A DNA stretch of 64,000 bases from Bittarella massiliensis (ex Durand et al. 2017) (lineage in GTDB: Bacteria > Bacillota > Clostridia > Oscillospirales > Ruminococcaceae), in assembly GCF_001486165.1 (NCBI RefSeq), contig NZ_LN908977.1:1182177-1246176 (forward strand), written 5' to 3'. Positions 1 through 10,189 of the stretch are shown in pieces. Under the pieces are notes generated by a model. The model ran no database searches. It worked only from the letters and a program-made list of their open reading frames with translations, and had not been told where the DNA came from. Made by a program: the position numbers and the translations under genes. Numbering within the stretch: the first letter of the stretch is position 1; every line of letters begins with the position of its first letter.

Positions 1-16
1 AAAAGCAGCACGAATT

Positions 17-45
17 TTGACTTTTTGCATAACATGGGGTATAAT
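17..45 (+). promoter_or_regulatory. Sigma-A promoter for glmS
   Basis: A TTGACT -35 box (17-22) and a perfect TATAAT -10 box (40-45) are separated by 17 bp. Transcription should begin near 52, just upstream of the glmS ribozyme, so the long leader of about 215 nt is accounted for. Confidence 0.85.
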
Positions 46-76
46 ATCTTTCACTTGTGAGGAGAAAGGAGGGCAG

Positions 77-236
77 GGGAAGAGAAAGCGCCAGGGCCCA
101 CGGGGCCGACGAGGTGGAGGGTAATCGAAGATTCGGCGGATGCCCTCCCGGCTTTGGCAGAAGAGATTCTGCCCGGTCGTGACCGTCGCCACAAAACCCG
201 CTGGCAACAGCGGGGACAAAGGGCGTTCGGGGAACA
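77..236 (+). promoter_or_regulatory. glmS ribozyme (glucosamine-6-phosphate riboswitch)
   Basis: The leader of glmS carries the conserved blocks of the glmS self-cleaving ribozyme in order: AGCGCCAG at the cleavage site (87-94), GACGAGGTGGAGGG (108-121), TATCGA-like then TTCGGCGGATG (131-141) and CTCCCGG (145-151), and a 3' GACAAAGGG segment (215-223). By homology, cleavage falls between A87 and G88 and is triggered by glucosamine-6-phosphate, which destabilises the mRNA when the product of GlmS is abundant. Position directly between a good promoter and glmS supports the call. Exact 3' end of the folded element is approximate. Confidence 0.95.
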
Positions 237-266
237 ATTTTTGAAATGATTTGAGGGATACATAGT

Positions 267-2093
<1,827 letters not shown>

Positions 2094-2116
2094 ATTTCCA
2101 AACAACAAAATCTTTA

Positions 2117-2152
2117 AGAGGGAGCCCGCCTTGACGCGGGCTCTCTTTTTTG
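2117..2152 (+). terminator. Intrinsic terminator of glmS
   Basis: A hairpin with arms AGAGCCCGC-type (GGAGCCCGCC / GCGGGCTCTC) and a short TTGAC loop is followed by a run of T. It lies 24 bp after the glmS stop codon. Confidence 0.9.
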
Positions 2153-2273
2153 CACCCCAGCCCCAGTCTTTGTGGAAATAGAGGGGCGGTTGTGTTATGG
2201 TGGGTAAAAAGAAGAGTGTCCGCCGCAAGGCGGACGCCCTAGAAAGAAAAACATCTGTGGAGGTGTAGGAAAA

Positions 2274-2660
2274 ATGGAGTACCGGGTGGACGACCGGGGG
2301 CTTGACGCGGCGGCGTTTCTCTCCTTTGTCAACCAAATATGGCCGGGCGACTACGACCTGCAAAAGACCGAGCGCGCGCTGGCCAAGACCATCAACATTG
2401 CGGCCTACGACGGCCAACTGCTGGTGGGGTGCCTGCGCATCCTCACCGACGGCTATTATTTCGGCACCATCACAGAGTTGCTGGTCCTCCCGCAGTACCG
2501 GCGGCAGGGCGTCGGCAGCCACCTTCTCCGGCTGGCCCGGGAGCACACTCCCACCATGCTGTATTTCGGCGCGCAGCCGGGGGCAGAGGGGTTCTACGAA
2601 AAGAACGGGTGCCGGCCGAGTCTGCCCTCCTACACCATTCAAAAAAAGGGGTCGCAGTGA
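2274..2660 (+). CDS. GNAT family N-acetyltransferase
   Basis: A 128-residue single-domain GNAT protein, expected to move an acetyl group from acetyl-CoA to an amine; the substrate cannot be read from sequence. The core motif A is visible as LLVLPQYRRQGVGSHLLRLA (about residues 69-88), including the QxxGxG/A-type pyrophosphate loop RRQGVG. The C-terminal YEKNGCRP segment is the usual motif B end. GGAGGTG at 2260-2266 serves as ribosome site. A short GTCCGCC-GCAA-GGCGGAC hairpin lies upstream at 2218-2235. The second half of the gene is present again, degraded, 256 bp downstream. Confidence 0.85.
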   Translation: MEYRVDDRGLDAAAFLSFVNQIWPGDYDLQKTERALAKTINIAAYDGQLLVGCLRILTDGYYFGTITELLVLPQYRRQGVGSHLLRLAREHTPTMLYFGAQPGAEGFYEKNGCRPSLPSYTIQKKGSQ

Positions 2661-2955
2661 ACCCCTGCCTCTTCCAGAGAGCGGCTTGTTGCTGGTGGCT
2701 TGTTGCCTTCGTCGATCGGCATCCATCACAGAACCTTTGACCCTCCCGCAGTGCCGGCGGCAGGACATCAGCAGCCGCCTTCTCCGGCTGGCCCGGGAAC
2801 GCACCCCCACCATGCTGTATTTTGGCGCGCAGCTGGGGGCAGAGGGGTTCTATGAAAAGAACGGGTGTCGGCCAGGCCTGCCCTCCTACACCATTCAAAA
2901 AAAGAGGTTGCAGTGAGCCCCTTTCTCTTCCAGAGAGCGGCTTGTTGCTGATGGC
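2468..2955 (+). repeat. 256-bp tandem partial duplication (two copies)
   Basis: Bases 2468-2699 recur at 2724-2955 with a constant offset of 256 bp. The match starts at CATCACAGA and covers the last two-thirds of the acetyltransferase gene, its stop codon and about 40 bp of downstream sequence ending in CTTGTTGCTG. Copies differ by scattered substitutions, mostly transitions, and no length change is needed to align them. This looks like one unequal-crossing or slippage event followed by drift. Confidence 0.9.
2724..2916 (+). pseudogene. Truncated second copy of the GNAT gene
   Basis: The copy encodes the acetyl-CoA-binding half only, reading LPQCRRQDISSRLLRLARE and ending in YTIQKKRLQ before a stop at 2914-2916. 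It lacks the N-terminal half, a start codon and a ribosome site, and it sits one frame away from the parent because the unit length of 256 is not a multiple of three. The glycines of the pyrophosphate loop are changed (RRQGVG became RRQDIS), so even a fusion product would probably be inactive. Confidence 0.85.
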
Positions 2956-3341
2956 CCCCCCTCTGTAACGGGGACAAGGCCTTTCCCCCCTCTCCTCCTT
3001 TTACCCCAGAAATCGACTGCGCCGCTGGGCCTTTTCGCTCTCCTGGCGGCAAACGTACTCTCATCTGGGGAGAGCGCGAAAAGCTGCTGCCAGACAATAT
3101 CGCCTTTTCGCGGTCGGCGAGCCCTTCGCCCAGCCATATAAGAAAATGGCGTACACGCCTTTCTCCATGGGGACGGCCAATCACAGAGAAGCCTCCCCCG
3201 TTCCGAAGAACGCAAATCCCTTCTTCTCCTTTCCCCTCGCCCGGATGGGCGCTTGGGCATTTTGGCCTTTTCATTCACAATCTTCCAACTCTAAAATAGC
3301 GCTTAAAACCACCGCCGGATAGCGCCGTCTTTCCCCCGCGA
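2956..3341. other. Gene-free stretch
   Basis: About 390 bp between the decayed GNAT copy and the promoter of the next gene. No open frame with a plausible start and ribosome site was found on either strand, and no clear RNA structure. Confidence 0.6.
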
Positions 3342-3370
3342 TTGACAGGCTTTTTGTCCAGCCGTATAAT
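3342..3370 (+). promoter_or_regulatory. Consensus promoter for the M20 amidohydrolase
   Basis: TTGACA (3342-3347) and TATAAT (3365-3370) match consensus exactly with a 17-bp spacer. The transcript would carry an untranslated leader of about 85 nt before the ATG at 3462. Confidence 0.9.
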
Positions 3371-3461
3371 GGATAAGGAAATGCTGTAAAGCAGTAAAAT
3401 CATCGCGCTGTCCCCTTCACCCGCGACCGCGGGACAGCCGCTCTATTGGGAGGAAGAACAG

Positions 3462-4628
3462 ATGGACCTGCATCAACTTGTCAAATCGCACGAGTCATAC
3501 GTGGTGGAGCGCAGACGGGAATTTCACATGCACCCTGAGCTGAGCTTGCAGGAGGAGTGGACCTCCGGCCGCATCGCCGAGGAACTGGACGCCATGGGCA
3601 TCCCTTACGAGATCGTGGGCCGCCGCAACGTGGTAGGCGTCATCGAAGGGGGAAAGCCGGGTAAATCTCTGGCCATCCGCGCCGACTTCGACGCCCTTCC
3701 CCTGGAAGAGGAGACCGACGTCCCCTATAAATCCCAGATCCCCGGCTGCATGCACGCCTGTGGGCACGACGCCCACGCCGCTATGCTGCTGGGCACCGGC
3801 AAGGCCCTGCTGGAAATCAAAGACCAGCTGGCAGGGAAGGTCTACCTCTGCTTCCAAATCGCCGAGGAGGCCGGTCAGGGTGCCGACGAGATCGTGGAAT
3901 ACCTGCAGGGCAAGGGCGGGGTCGATCAGGCCATCGGCATCCACGTGCTGGGGGACTTGAATCCCGGCACCCTTGAACTGGTGCCCGGGGCCCGCCTCTC
4001 CGGGGCCGAGATTTTCTACATCGATGTCAAGGGGGTGGGGGGACACGGCTCCCGGCCCGACCTGACCGTCGACCCCATCAAGGCCACGGTGGACTGCTAC
4101 CAGCGGCTCATCACCATTCCGGTCAACCACCACAGCATGTTTGACACCTGCGTGGTCAGCCCCTGCGCCATCAAATCGGGGGACCGCTTCAACATCGTCC
4201 CCGAGACCGGACACATCGAGGGCACCATCCGCTACTACAAGTACGGCGACGGGCAGAAGGTGCTGGAGAAGATCCGCCAGACCTGTGAGGGGGTCTGCGC
4301 CTCCCACGGCTGCACCGTCGAGGTGACCAGCGCGGTCGCCGCCAAGTTCCCCCTCATCAACGACCCCGCCGCCACCGAGGACGGCCGCCAGATTGCCCAG
4401 GAAATGGGGCTGGAACTGGTCGACGGCAGAGACCCCTCTGCCGCTTCCGACAACTTCGCCGAATTCCTGGCGGCCTTCCCCGGCTTCTACGCCAACCTGG
4501 GCTGCCACTCCACCCGCCCCGGCACCTCCGGCAACCACCACAACCCCACCTTTGACGTGGACGAAAGCGCCCTCCCCCTGGGGGTCGAGTTCTTCGTCCG
4601 CTACACCGCTTTCTTCCTGGGCCAGTAG
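3462..4628 (+). CDS. M20 family metallo-amidohydrolase (N-acyl amino acid / peptide hydrolase)
   Basis: A 388-residue peptidase family M20D protein, the group of hippurate hydrolases, N-acyl-amino-acid amidohydrolases and related enzymes; the exact substrate is not determinable here. Metal-ligand segments are visible: HACGHDAHAAMLLG (about residues 99-112), the EEAGQG segment (around 143-148) and a late HNP-type histidine in GNHHNPTFD near 363. The dimerisation insert with GVGGHGSRPD is around 197-206. No signal peptide, so cytosolic. GGGAGGAAG just upstream of 3462 is the ribosome site. It is a single-gene unit with its own promoter and terminator. Confidence 0.88.
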   Translation: MDLHQLVKSHESYVVERRREFHMHPELSLQEEWTSGRIAEELDAMGIPYEIVGRRNVVGVIEGGKPGKSLAIRADFDALPLEEETDVPYKSQIPGCMHACGHDAHAAMLLGTGKALLEIKDQLAGKVYLCFQIAEEAGQGADEIVEYLQGKGGVDQAIGIHVLGDLNPGTLELVPGARLSGAEIFYIDVKGVGGHGSRPDLTVDPIKATVDCYQRLITIPVNHHSMFDTCVVSPCAIKSGDRFNIVPETGHIEGTIRYYKYGDGQKVLEKIRQTCEGVCASHGCTVEVTSAVAAKFPLINDPAATEDGRQIAQEMGLELVDGRDPSAASDNFAEFLAAFPGFYANLGCHSTRPGTSGNHHNPTFDVDESALPLGVEFFVRYTAFFLGQ

Positions 4629-4652
4629 GGCCCCTTTTCCCAGATATATAGA

Positions 4653-4692
4653 GAGGGAGATGCACAGGATCTGTGCATCTCCCTCTTTTTTT
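4653..4692 (+). terminator. Intrinsic terminator of the M20 gene
   Basis: A long perfect hairpin, GAGGGAGATGCACAG / CTGTGCATCTCCCTC with a GAT loop, is followed by a T run. It lies 24 bp beyond the stop and also separates this gene from the converging uridine phosphorylase gene. Confidence 0.92.
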
Positions 4693-4707
4693 ACCGGTAC
4701 CGCCGTG

Positions 4708-5511
4708 CTATCCTGCCCTCCTGGCGCGGTCCTTTTTCGCCAGGATGCGCACACTCTCACAGCCTGCAAGGCAGAGTTTTTCAATATAGCTGGCGGCATG
4801 GTCGATGGCCTTCTCCGGCTCAAAGTTGCCGCTTTCACCGGCGCATTGGCAGACATTGTCCAGCACCACTGAAATACCCCCGGCCCGCAGTCCCCAGACC
4901 CGGGCCAGCACAAAGATGAGGCTGGCCTCCATCTCGGCCGCCACCACCCCCATCCGCTTTAGGTCATCGAAGTGGCTGGCCCAACTGGACTGCCAGTAGC
5001 CGCCAAAAGAGGAGCCCGGCTTTGCATGGCGGGCGTAAAAGGTGTCAGCCGAGCGGGTGGTCCCCACATGGTACCGCTCTCCCATCCCCTCTGCCGCCTC
5101 GACACAGGCGTTCACCACTTCGTAGTTGGCGGCGGCGGGGAACTCTACCGGCGCGTAGAGCTTGGAGGCCCCATCCAGCCGGACGGCCGAGTCAAAGATG
5201 GCGATATCCCCGTTCTGAACCCAGTCCTGAAAGGTACCGCAGGTCCCGATGCGCAGAAATGTCGTGGCGCCGCACCGGGCCAACTCCTCCATGGCAATGG
5301 AGGTGGAAGGCGCGCCGATCCCCGTGCTGGCGCAGCTGATGGGCACCCCTTTGTACTCCCCGGTATAGGTAACGTACTCTCGGTTGCTCATCACTTTGGT
5401 GGCTTTGTCCCAATACTTGGCGACCATCTCCACCCGCCCCGGGTCTCCCGGAAGCAGCACGTAAGGGGCCACCTGCCCCTCCTCGATTTTCATGTGGAAT
5501 TGCTGTGACAT
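4708..5511 (-). CDS. udp: Uridine phosphorylase (nucleoside phosphorylase family I)
   Basis: The enzyme splits a nucleoside with phosphate into base and (deoxy)ribose-1-phosphate in the cytosol. The 267-residue protein has the family I pattern: YVLLPGDPGR (16-25, phosphate loop), STGIGAPSTSIAMEEL (around 61-76), FLRIGTCGTF, and the late AAEMEASLIFVLA segment whose Glu-Met-Glu binds ribose. The SIAMEEL and EMEASLIF signatures favour uridine phosphorylase over purine nucleoside phosphorylase, but a purine enzyme is not excluded. It is the second gene after a Crp/Fnr-like regulator with a 39-bp gap, so the two are probably co-transcribed. The wider region holds nucleoside uptake and hydrolase genes. 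Confidence 0.85.
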   Translation of the reverse strand: MSQQFHMKIEEGQVAPYVLLPGDPGRVEMVAKYWDKATKVMSNREYVTYTGEYKGVPISCASTGIGAPSTSIAMEELARCGATTFLRIGTCGTFQDWVQNGDIAIFDSAVRLDGASKLYAPVEFPAAANYEVVNACVEAAEGMGERYHVGTTRSADTFYARHAKPGSSFGGYWQSSWASHFDDLKRMGVVAAEMEASLIFVLARVWGLRAGGISVVLDNVCQCAGESGNFEPEKAIDHAASYIEKLCLAGCESVRILAKKDRARRAG

Positions 5512-5550
5512 GGTCCGTTCCTCCCTGTTTTTTTGTAGTGTGGGAAACGG

Positions 5551-6249
5551 TTAGAACGGAGGAAAGAGTTCCCTTAACGCTTCGGCCTGCGAGGGGGCGA
5601 GGGCGACCTTTCCCTTTTTGGAGCCCGCCAGCCCCCGCTCCCGCAACCGGTGCAGGATGCGAGTCACCGTGCGCACCGAAAGACCGGTGGCCTCTGCTAT
5701 CTCCTGGTGGCTGCGCCGGATCACCACCTCTGTCCCTCCCTTGCGCCCCTCCGCCTGAAAGCAACTGACAAGGTAGAATGCCACCCGACTCTCGCTCTCC
5801 ATCACCAGGGTATTTCGGTCCAAGAGCCCCTGATAAAGCAGAGCGCTCACCGCTTCACTCGCCTCCTTCATCAGGACTTGCGGGCTGTCTGTGAGCCAGC
5901 GGAGATAGGCCTCTCGAGAGAGGGCGCAGAACCGGCAGGTGCTCTTGGCCCGCACCGTCGCCGCCAAAAACGGGCTTTTCCCCAACGCCTCCCAGTGTCC
6001 AAATCGAACAAAAGGCGAAAACTCCCGCAGGGTGTGGGTGGTGTAGTTCGGCTGGTGGGTAGCCACCTGTACCCGACCCTCGATGAGGGTACAAACCTCC
6101 CACCAGCTGTCTCCCTGGCGCATCAGCACCTCGCCCGGATTTAGGTCGAGCAGGCGGATCTCGGTTCCCGGCGCCAAATTGGCAAACTGTTCTTGCAGCT
6201 GCGCCCGGCGGCCCTCCTCTTCTCCGGCCAACCACTCCTGCACCGTCAC
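5551..6249 (-). CDS. Crp/Fnr family transcriptional regulator
   Basis: A 232-residue regulator with an N-terminal cyclic-nucleotide-binding-like fold (about residues 25-125, including LNPGEVLMRQGDSWWEVCTL) and a C-terminal winged helix in which SHQEIAEATGLSVRTVTRI is the recognition helix region. A longer frame is open upstream, but the GTG at 6249 is chosen because GGAGAGGAGG lies 7 nt before it and the upstream residues are not conserved-looking. Effector is unknown; the usual cAMP-binding arginine pattern is not evident, and there is no Fnr-type N-terminal cysteine cluster. The gene precedes uridine phosphorylase, suggesting control of nucleoside use. Confidence 0.85.
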   Translation of the reverse strand: MTVQEWLAGEEEGRRAQLQEQFANLAPGTEIRLLDLNPGEVLMRQGDSWWEVCTLIEGRVQVATHQPNYTTHTLREFSPFVRFGHWEALGKSPFLAATVRAKSTCRFCALSREAYLRWLTDSPQVLMKEASEAVSALLYQGLLDRNTLVMESESRVAFYLVSCFQAEGRKGGTEVVIRRSHQEIAEATGLSVRTVTRILHRLRERGLAGSKKGKVALAPSQAEALRELFPPF

Positions 6250-6905
6250 AGGTACTCCTCCTCTCCTGCCAATGTCGATGGGCAGACCGCCGATTTGGAG
6301 GCTGCTCCTTTCCGTTTCCCTGGCACCATTGTAGTCCCCTCTTCTTTCACAAAAAAGGCCAGCTGTCCATACCTTCTCATTTTGTACATCCTTTCCACTC
6401 CTCCCTTCTTTTCTTGACGACCCTTTCAAATCGGATTGCTGTGTCTAACCCCTGTTCCCTCACCTACAACGAAGCCTGCTCTCTCAAAGCACAACCGCCC
6501 CCTGCTTGCCAATCTGGGGAGCGGCTTTTTCCCCCTTTGCCTGCAAAGGGGGCCATGCTGCCTACAACCGAAAAAAGGCCGGAGCAGATATATCCCCGCC
6601 CCTCCTTTGTCAATCTTTTTTCCCTATCATAACATCTGGCCAGCCGCAAGGGGAGATGGCAAACAGGCGCTGGGCTACCTTCCAAAAGCAGCCCAGCGCC
6701 TGTTTATAGGATAAAAGAAGAAATTATCGCAGACAAATGACCTGCACACCGTTCCCATTCTCCCCTGTGCGGGTAAAAAGCCTGCATGATAACATAAGTC
6801 CTTCCCCTGCCAGCGGGGCCAGGTCGAGCCCGTTCGCGTGCAAACTCCTTCTAAGACGTCTCTGCCTTATCTCCCAAATGTTTGGGCAGGGCGCTCCGGG
6901 TGCCG
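6250..6905. other. Gene-free stretch
   Basis: About 650 bp containing the upstream region of the Crp/Fnr gene and the 16-bp inverted repeat listed separately. Short open frames occur on both strands, but none has both a ribosome site and a protein-like composition. Confidence 0.55.
6661..6705. repeat. Perfect 16-bp inverted repeat
   Basis: AAACAGGCGCTGGGCT (6661-6676) and its exact complement AGCCCAGCGCCTGTTT (6690-6705) flank a 13-nt loop. No T run follows on either strand, so it is a weak terminator candidate; it may be a bidirectional transcript end or an mRNA-stabilising structure. Confidence 0.75.
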
Positions 6906-7289
6906 TCAGGAGAGGAGGATACCGGCCTTGTCCGCCATAAACTTCATCCACCGATCCCGCTTCATCATCGAGACCCTGTCGGTCACCGTCTCCCCTGTCT
7001 TTGCGTCCTCATGGGTGATGACAATGCCAATGGGCATCAAGCTCTGCGAACACTTTCCCAGTTCGCGGATGGTCTTGTAAGGGATGATGAGATTCTCTTC
7101 CAGCAGCCCTGTCGTGACAATCAGCCGCTCTTCAGTAAAATAGGCCCAGCCCTGTTTCCATCTGCCCATCTTTCCGACCAGGCGCTCCACATAACTCGCC
7201 TGCAGAAAGTCGATTAGGGTGTCTCCCTGCTCCATGGCGCCCAACTCCACAAGTTTTGCCTGCTGTTTCTCCAACTTTGATGCGCTCAT
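6906..7289 (-). CDS. Hypothetical PH-like (GRAM/YdbT-like) small protein
   Basis: A 127-residue protein of unknown function with no signal peptide or membrane segment. The start is set at the ATG at 7289 because CAGGAGG lies about 11 nt upstream; an ORF start 12 codons earlier has none. The middle, GRWKQGWAYFTEERLIVTTG followed by NLIIPYKTIRELGKC, has the beta-strand pattern of bacterial pleckstrin-homology-like domains, which often begin with a lysine/tryptophan-rich strand and an 'xIPYxxI' turn. That fold assignment is inference. It ends in a basic helix with RDRWMKFMADKAG. No functional neighbour is evident. Confidence 0.7.
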   Translation of the reverse strand: MSASKLEKQQAKLVELGAMEQGDTLIDFLQASYVERLVGKMGRWKQGWAYFTEERLIVTTGLLEENLIIPYKTIRELGKCSQSLMPIGIVITHEDAKTGETVTDRVSMMKRDRWMKFMADKAGILLS

Positions 7290-7656
7290 CTTATCTTTTT
7301 CCTCCTGTTTTTTGATTCGCCCCACTGTGGTGAAGTATCTGTCTCTATTTTACCACTAATTTGGCAATATGAAAACAGGCCTTTTTTTGCACACTTTTCT
7401 GCCTTTTAAAAATTGATTGAAAGACATCTACATCCAGATCTTTCCTAGTTATTTTGAGGATTGCAAAGTCTGCATTGTCTTAAAAAAGGGCGAACAAGTT
7501 TTTTAAAAAGCATTTGTTTTGCATGTTATTTTTCTGCTGTCTTGGAGAAAGGAGGAAATCGCCAGCTGCCAGAGTGCCCCCATCGCAGCGGACAGCCGGC
7601 AAAATCATCCCCTTCTCTTTTTTCATTATCCGGGTCGAGTGGCCGTCGTAAACAAT
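7290..7656. other. Gene-free stretch
   Basis: About 365 bp, noticeably more AT-rich than its surroundings at 7340-7530. It contains the upstream region of the PH-like gene; nothing else is recognisable. Confidence 0.5.
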
Positions 7657-7691
7657 CAAGAGCGCGACCGCTCAAGGCGACCGCGCTCTCT
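7657..7691 (-). terminator. Probable terminator of the second nucleoside hydrolase gene
   Basis: On the minus strand AGAGCGCGGTCGC and GCGGTCGCGCTCT pair over 13 positions with two G-U pairs and a CTTGA loop (7659-7689). The following sequence is only modestly T-rich, so the call is tentative. It lies 12 bp after the stop. Confidence 0.6.
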
Positions 7692-7701
7692 TTCATCGCT
7701 G

Positions 7702-8661
7702 CTATTTGGCGTAAACTTCCGCCATCTTATAAAACAGGTTGACAAACCGCTGGCGATCGGCGCCTCTGACCACCCGGCAGTTAGGGGTCTTCCCCTCTCG
7801 GTTGCGGTAATCCACCACCGTCCGGCCCATGCAGGGACCGTGGGTCTCCACCGAAACGGGCAGCCATTCATAGGTAAAGAGATCCTCGTCCAGCAGAGCG
7901 GCAATGGTCACCGCGTCCGGGGGCGAATGTTTGCCGGCAAACGGCGTTCCAGCCATGCGGGACTTTCTCTCTTCTTCACGCTTGGCCATAAACTCAAAGA
8001 AATTCTCGCTGTACCGGTTCTTCATCCCCACAAAGGTGTCGTACTCCTCGTCGGTGAGGTAGCTCATGTGGCAGGCGTCCAGGTCGATCATGGTCATGGG
8101 CACCCCCGCCTGAAAGACAATTTCCGCCGCGTGGGGGTCCGCCCAGACGTTGAACTCGCCATAGGGGGAGTGATTGCCCGTTGTCTGGGCCCCCCCCATG
8201 ATGGTCAGGTGCTTGATCAGGCCCTTGAGTTCCGGGTATTTGAGGAGGGCGATGGCGATGTTGGTCAGGGGGCCAACAGCAACAATCTGCATCTCCCCTT
8301 CGGCCTTTTTGCACTCCTCATAGATGACATCCCAGGCGGGCAAGAGGTCCAGTTCCTTATCGGTCTCGGGCAATTCCAGGCCGCCCATCCCGTTTTTCCC
8401 GTGGGCCATCTCCGCCGTCTCCTGGGGCACGATCAGCGGCTTCTCCGCTCCGGCTGCCACCCGGGTCCCACGCAGCCCCATCATCCCCGCCAAACGGCGG
8501 GCATTCTCTTTTGTGTGGCAGAGGGGGACATTCCCCGCCACTGCGGTGATGGCGCGGATCTCCACCCGGTCGCTGGAATTTGCCAGCAACATGCAGAAAG
8601 CATCGTCCACTCCCGGGTCGGTGTCAATAATCAGGGGAATCTTCTTTTCCAAATCAATCAT
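7702..8661 (-). CDS. Nucleoside hydrolase (inosine-uridine preferring type)
   Basis: This enzyme hydrolyses ribonucleosides to free base and ribose. The calcium-binding motif IIDTDPGVDDA (residues 10-20) is the hallmark of the family. ITAVAGNV, VGPLTNIAIAL, IMGGA and GEFNVWADPHAAEIVF follow in family order, and the length of 319 residues is typical. The frame continues 81 codons upstream, but those residues are low-complexity and basic. The ATG at 8661 is preferred because the calcium motif then sits near the N terminus and GAGAGGAG precedes it, although the spacing is very short. It is a paralogue of the hydrolase at 9143. Confidence 0.88.
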   Translation of the reverse strand: MIDLEKKIPLIIDTDPGVDDAFCMLLANSSDRVEIRAITAVAGNVPLCHTKENARRLAGMMGLRGTRVAAGAEKPLIVPQETAEMAHGKNGMGGLELPETDKELDLLPAWDVIYEECKKAEGEMQIVAVGPLTNIAIALLKYPELKGLIKHLTIMGGAQTTGNHSPYGEFNVWADPHAAEIVFQAGVPMTMIDLDACHMSYLTDEEYDTFVGMKNRYSENFFEFMAKREEERKSRMAGTPFAGKHSPPDAVTIAALLDEDLFTYEWLPVSVETHGPCMGRTVVDYRNREGKTPNCRVVRGADRQRFVNLFYKMAEVYAK

Positions 8662-9142
8662 ACTCCTCTCAAATGGCGGTTTATCCGCCTTGTTTTGCAG
8701 GTCGGTATAGGGGGCCTCTTCCTTCACGGAGATTCGGCGGCAGGCGCGCCCGGCGCTCCAGCTCGGCCGCTGCATCAGGATATTGAGACTGTCCTGCCCT
8801 TTGGCCTTCCCTGCTTTTCGCTCTCTTCGCAATCTTCTCTTACCGGGAAACCTTGTTGCCCGCCGTTTCCCCATAGCCCCGCCGCAGGGCATCTTTCTAG
8901 ACATCGGGCGAAATGATCTGCCCCTCCGGCTGCAAATGCAAATTCACGTTTTCTTCACAGCCATTGGCGCAATGTAGCCATTGAGGCCGTCTGCCGTCCA
9001 TCTAAGCGGCATTTAAAGGGGCTCAGTCAACACACATAGAACCAGCCTACCGGCAGTCGCTTCCTGTCCCTCTGCCTTTGCAGCGGCGAGTCTTTTTGTT
9101 CATCGCGGCCGTCCTGCCGTCAATTCTTAATGCATTTTTTGT
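8662..9142. other. Gene-free stretch between the two nucleoside hydrolases
   Basis: About 480 bp with no credible gene. The minus-strand frame of the downstream hydrolase is open through part of it but lacks a ribosome site. No riboswitch motif was recognised. Confidence 0.5.
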
Positions 9143-10084
9143 CTAGGCAACCTGCCCGTCGTAGTGGTGTAACAGCTCTTTGATGAGCCCCACAAAGGCC
9201 TCTCTGTCGATGTCCAGCCCCACATCGCAGTTGGGCTCTTTGCCGGTGACACCGCGAAAATCGGTCACCGTGCAGCCCACCGTGTGCTCGCCGTCCAAAT
9301 CGACCGAGACATTGAGGCGCTCTGTCCGGCAGATGCTGGGCTCGATGACCCAGGCTACGGCCACCGGGTCGTGCAGAGGGGTTTCATTGACGCCGATGGA
9401 CTTGTAGTAGCTCGAGAAAAAGTCCAGCAAATCGGCCACCATCACCGCTGCCCGGTTGCCGATGGCCCGGAAGTCGGCGATATCGCTGTCCCGGATCAGG
9501 GCCTTGTGGGTGATGTCGATGCCGCACATGGTGATGGGGATGCCGGAGGAAAAGACCAGATGGGTCGCTTCCGGGTCCTGCCAGGTGTTGAACTCGGTGG
9601 TGGGGGTGCGGTTGCCACTGAGGGCCGCCCCGCCCATCAGGGAGATGCGGCTGACCTTCGCCTTGAGTTCCGGGTGGGCCAAAAAGAGGGTGGCGATATT
9701 GGTCAGGGGGCCCAGGGGAATCAGGGTGACCGGGCGGTCACACCCCTCGATCAGTCGGCGCATAAACTCGACTGCGTGGGTGGAAACGGGCTTGGAGTGG
9801 GGCGGCGGCAGCGTTGGGCCGTCCAACCCGCTCTCGCCGTGTACGTTGGCCGCCACCGTCAGCTCTCTGCGGATGGGGCCCTCTGCCCCCACAGCCACCG
9901 GCACCTCTTTGCCGATGTAGTCGAGCACCGTCAGGCAGTTCTTGGTGATTTTCTCCAATGTCTGATTGCCGCCCACCAGGGTCACCCCCAGCACCTCCAG
10001 CTTTTCGCTGGCCAGCGCCATGGTGAGAGCAATGGCGTCGTCATGCCCGGGGTCGCAGTCGATAATAACGGGGATCTTCTCCAC
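9143..10084 (-). CDS. Nucleoside hydrolase
   Basis: A 313-residue nucleoside hydrolase with IIDCDPGHDDAIAL at residues 7-20 (the calcium site), VTLVGGN, LIPLGPLTNIATLFL, SLMGGAALSGNRTPTTEF and FNTWQDPEATHLVF in the family order. The GTG start at 10084 is supported by AGGAGG eight nt upstream. It lies 105 bp after the nupQ stop, beyond an intrinsic terminator, so it is probably transcribed separately or by read-through. Location next to the NupOPQ importer implies that imported nucleosides are its substrates. Substrate preference is not readable from sequence. Confidence 0.92.
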   Translation of the reverse strand: MEKIPVIIDCDPGHDDAIALTMALASEKLEVLGVTLVGGNQTLEKITKNCLTVLDYIGKEVPVAVGAEGPIRRELTVAANVHGESGLDGPTLPPPHSKPVSTHAVEFMRRLIEGCDRPVTLIPLGPLTNIATLFLAHPELKAKVSRISLMGGAALSGNRTPTTEFNTWQDPEATHLVFSSGIPITMCGIDITHKALIRDSDIADFRAIGNRAAVMVADLLDFFSSYYKSIGVNETPLHDPVAVAWVIEPSICRTERLNVSVDLDGEHTVGCTVTDFRGVTGKEPNCDVGLDIDREAFVGLIKELLHHYDGQVA

Positions 10085-10133
10085 AGATGTCTCCTCCTTT
10101 AAATAGCTACAGCCCTCTTGGCCGGCTGCCTTG

Positions 10134-10170
10134 GAAAAAACAAATGGATAGCCAAACAGCTATCCATTTG
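10134..10170 (-). terminator. Intrinsic terminator of the nupOPQ operon
   Basis: CAAATGGATAGC and GCTATCCATTTG form a perfect 12-bp stem with a six-base loop; on the minus strand six T residues follow. It lies about 20 bp past the nupQ stop. Confidence 0.92.
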
Positions 10171-10189
10171 CAAGATATTTGGATTTTGA

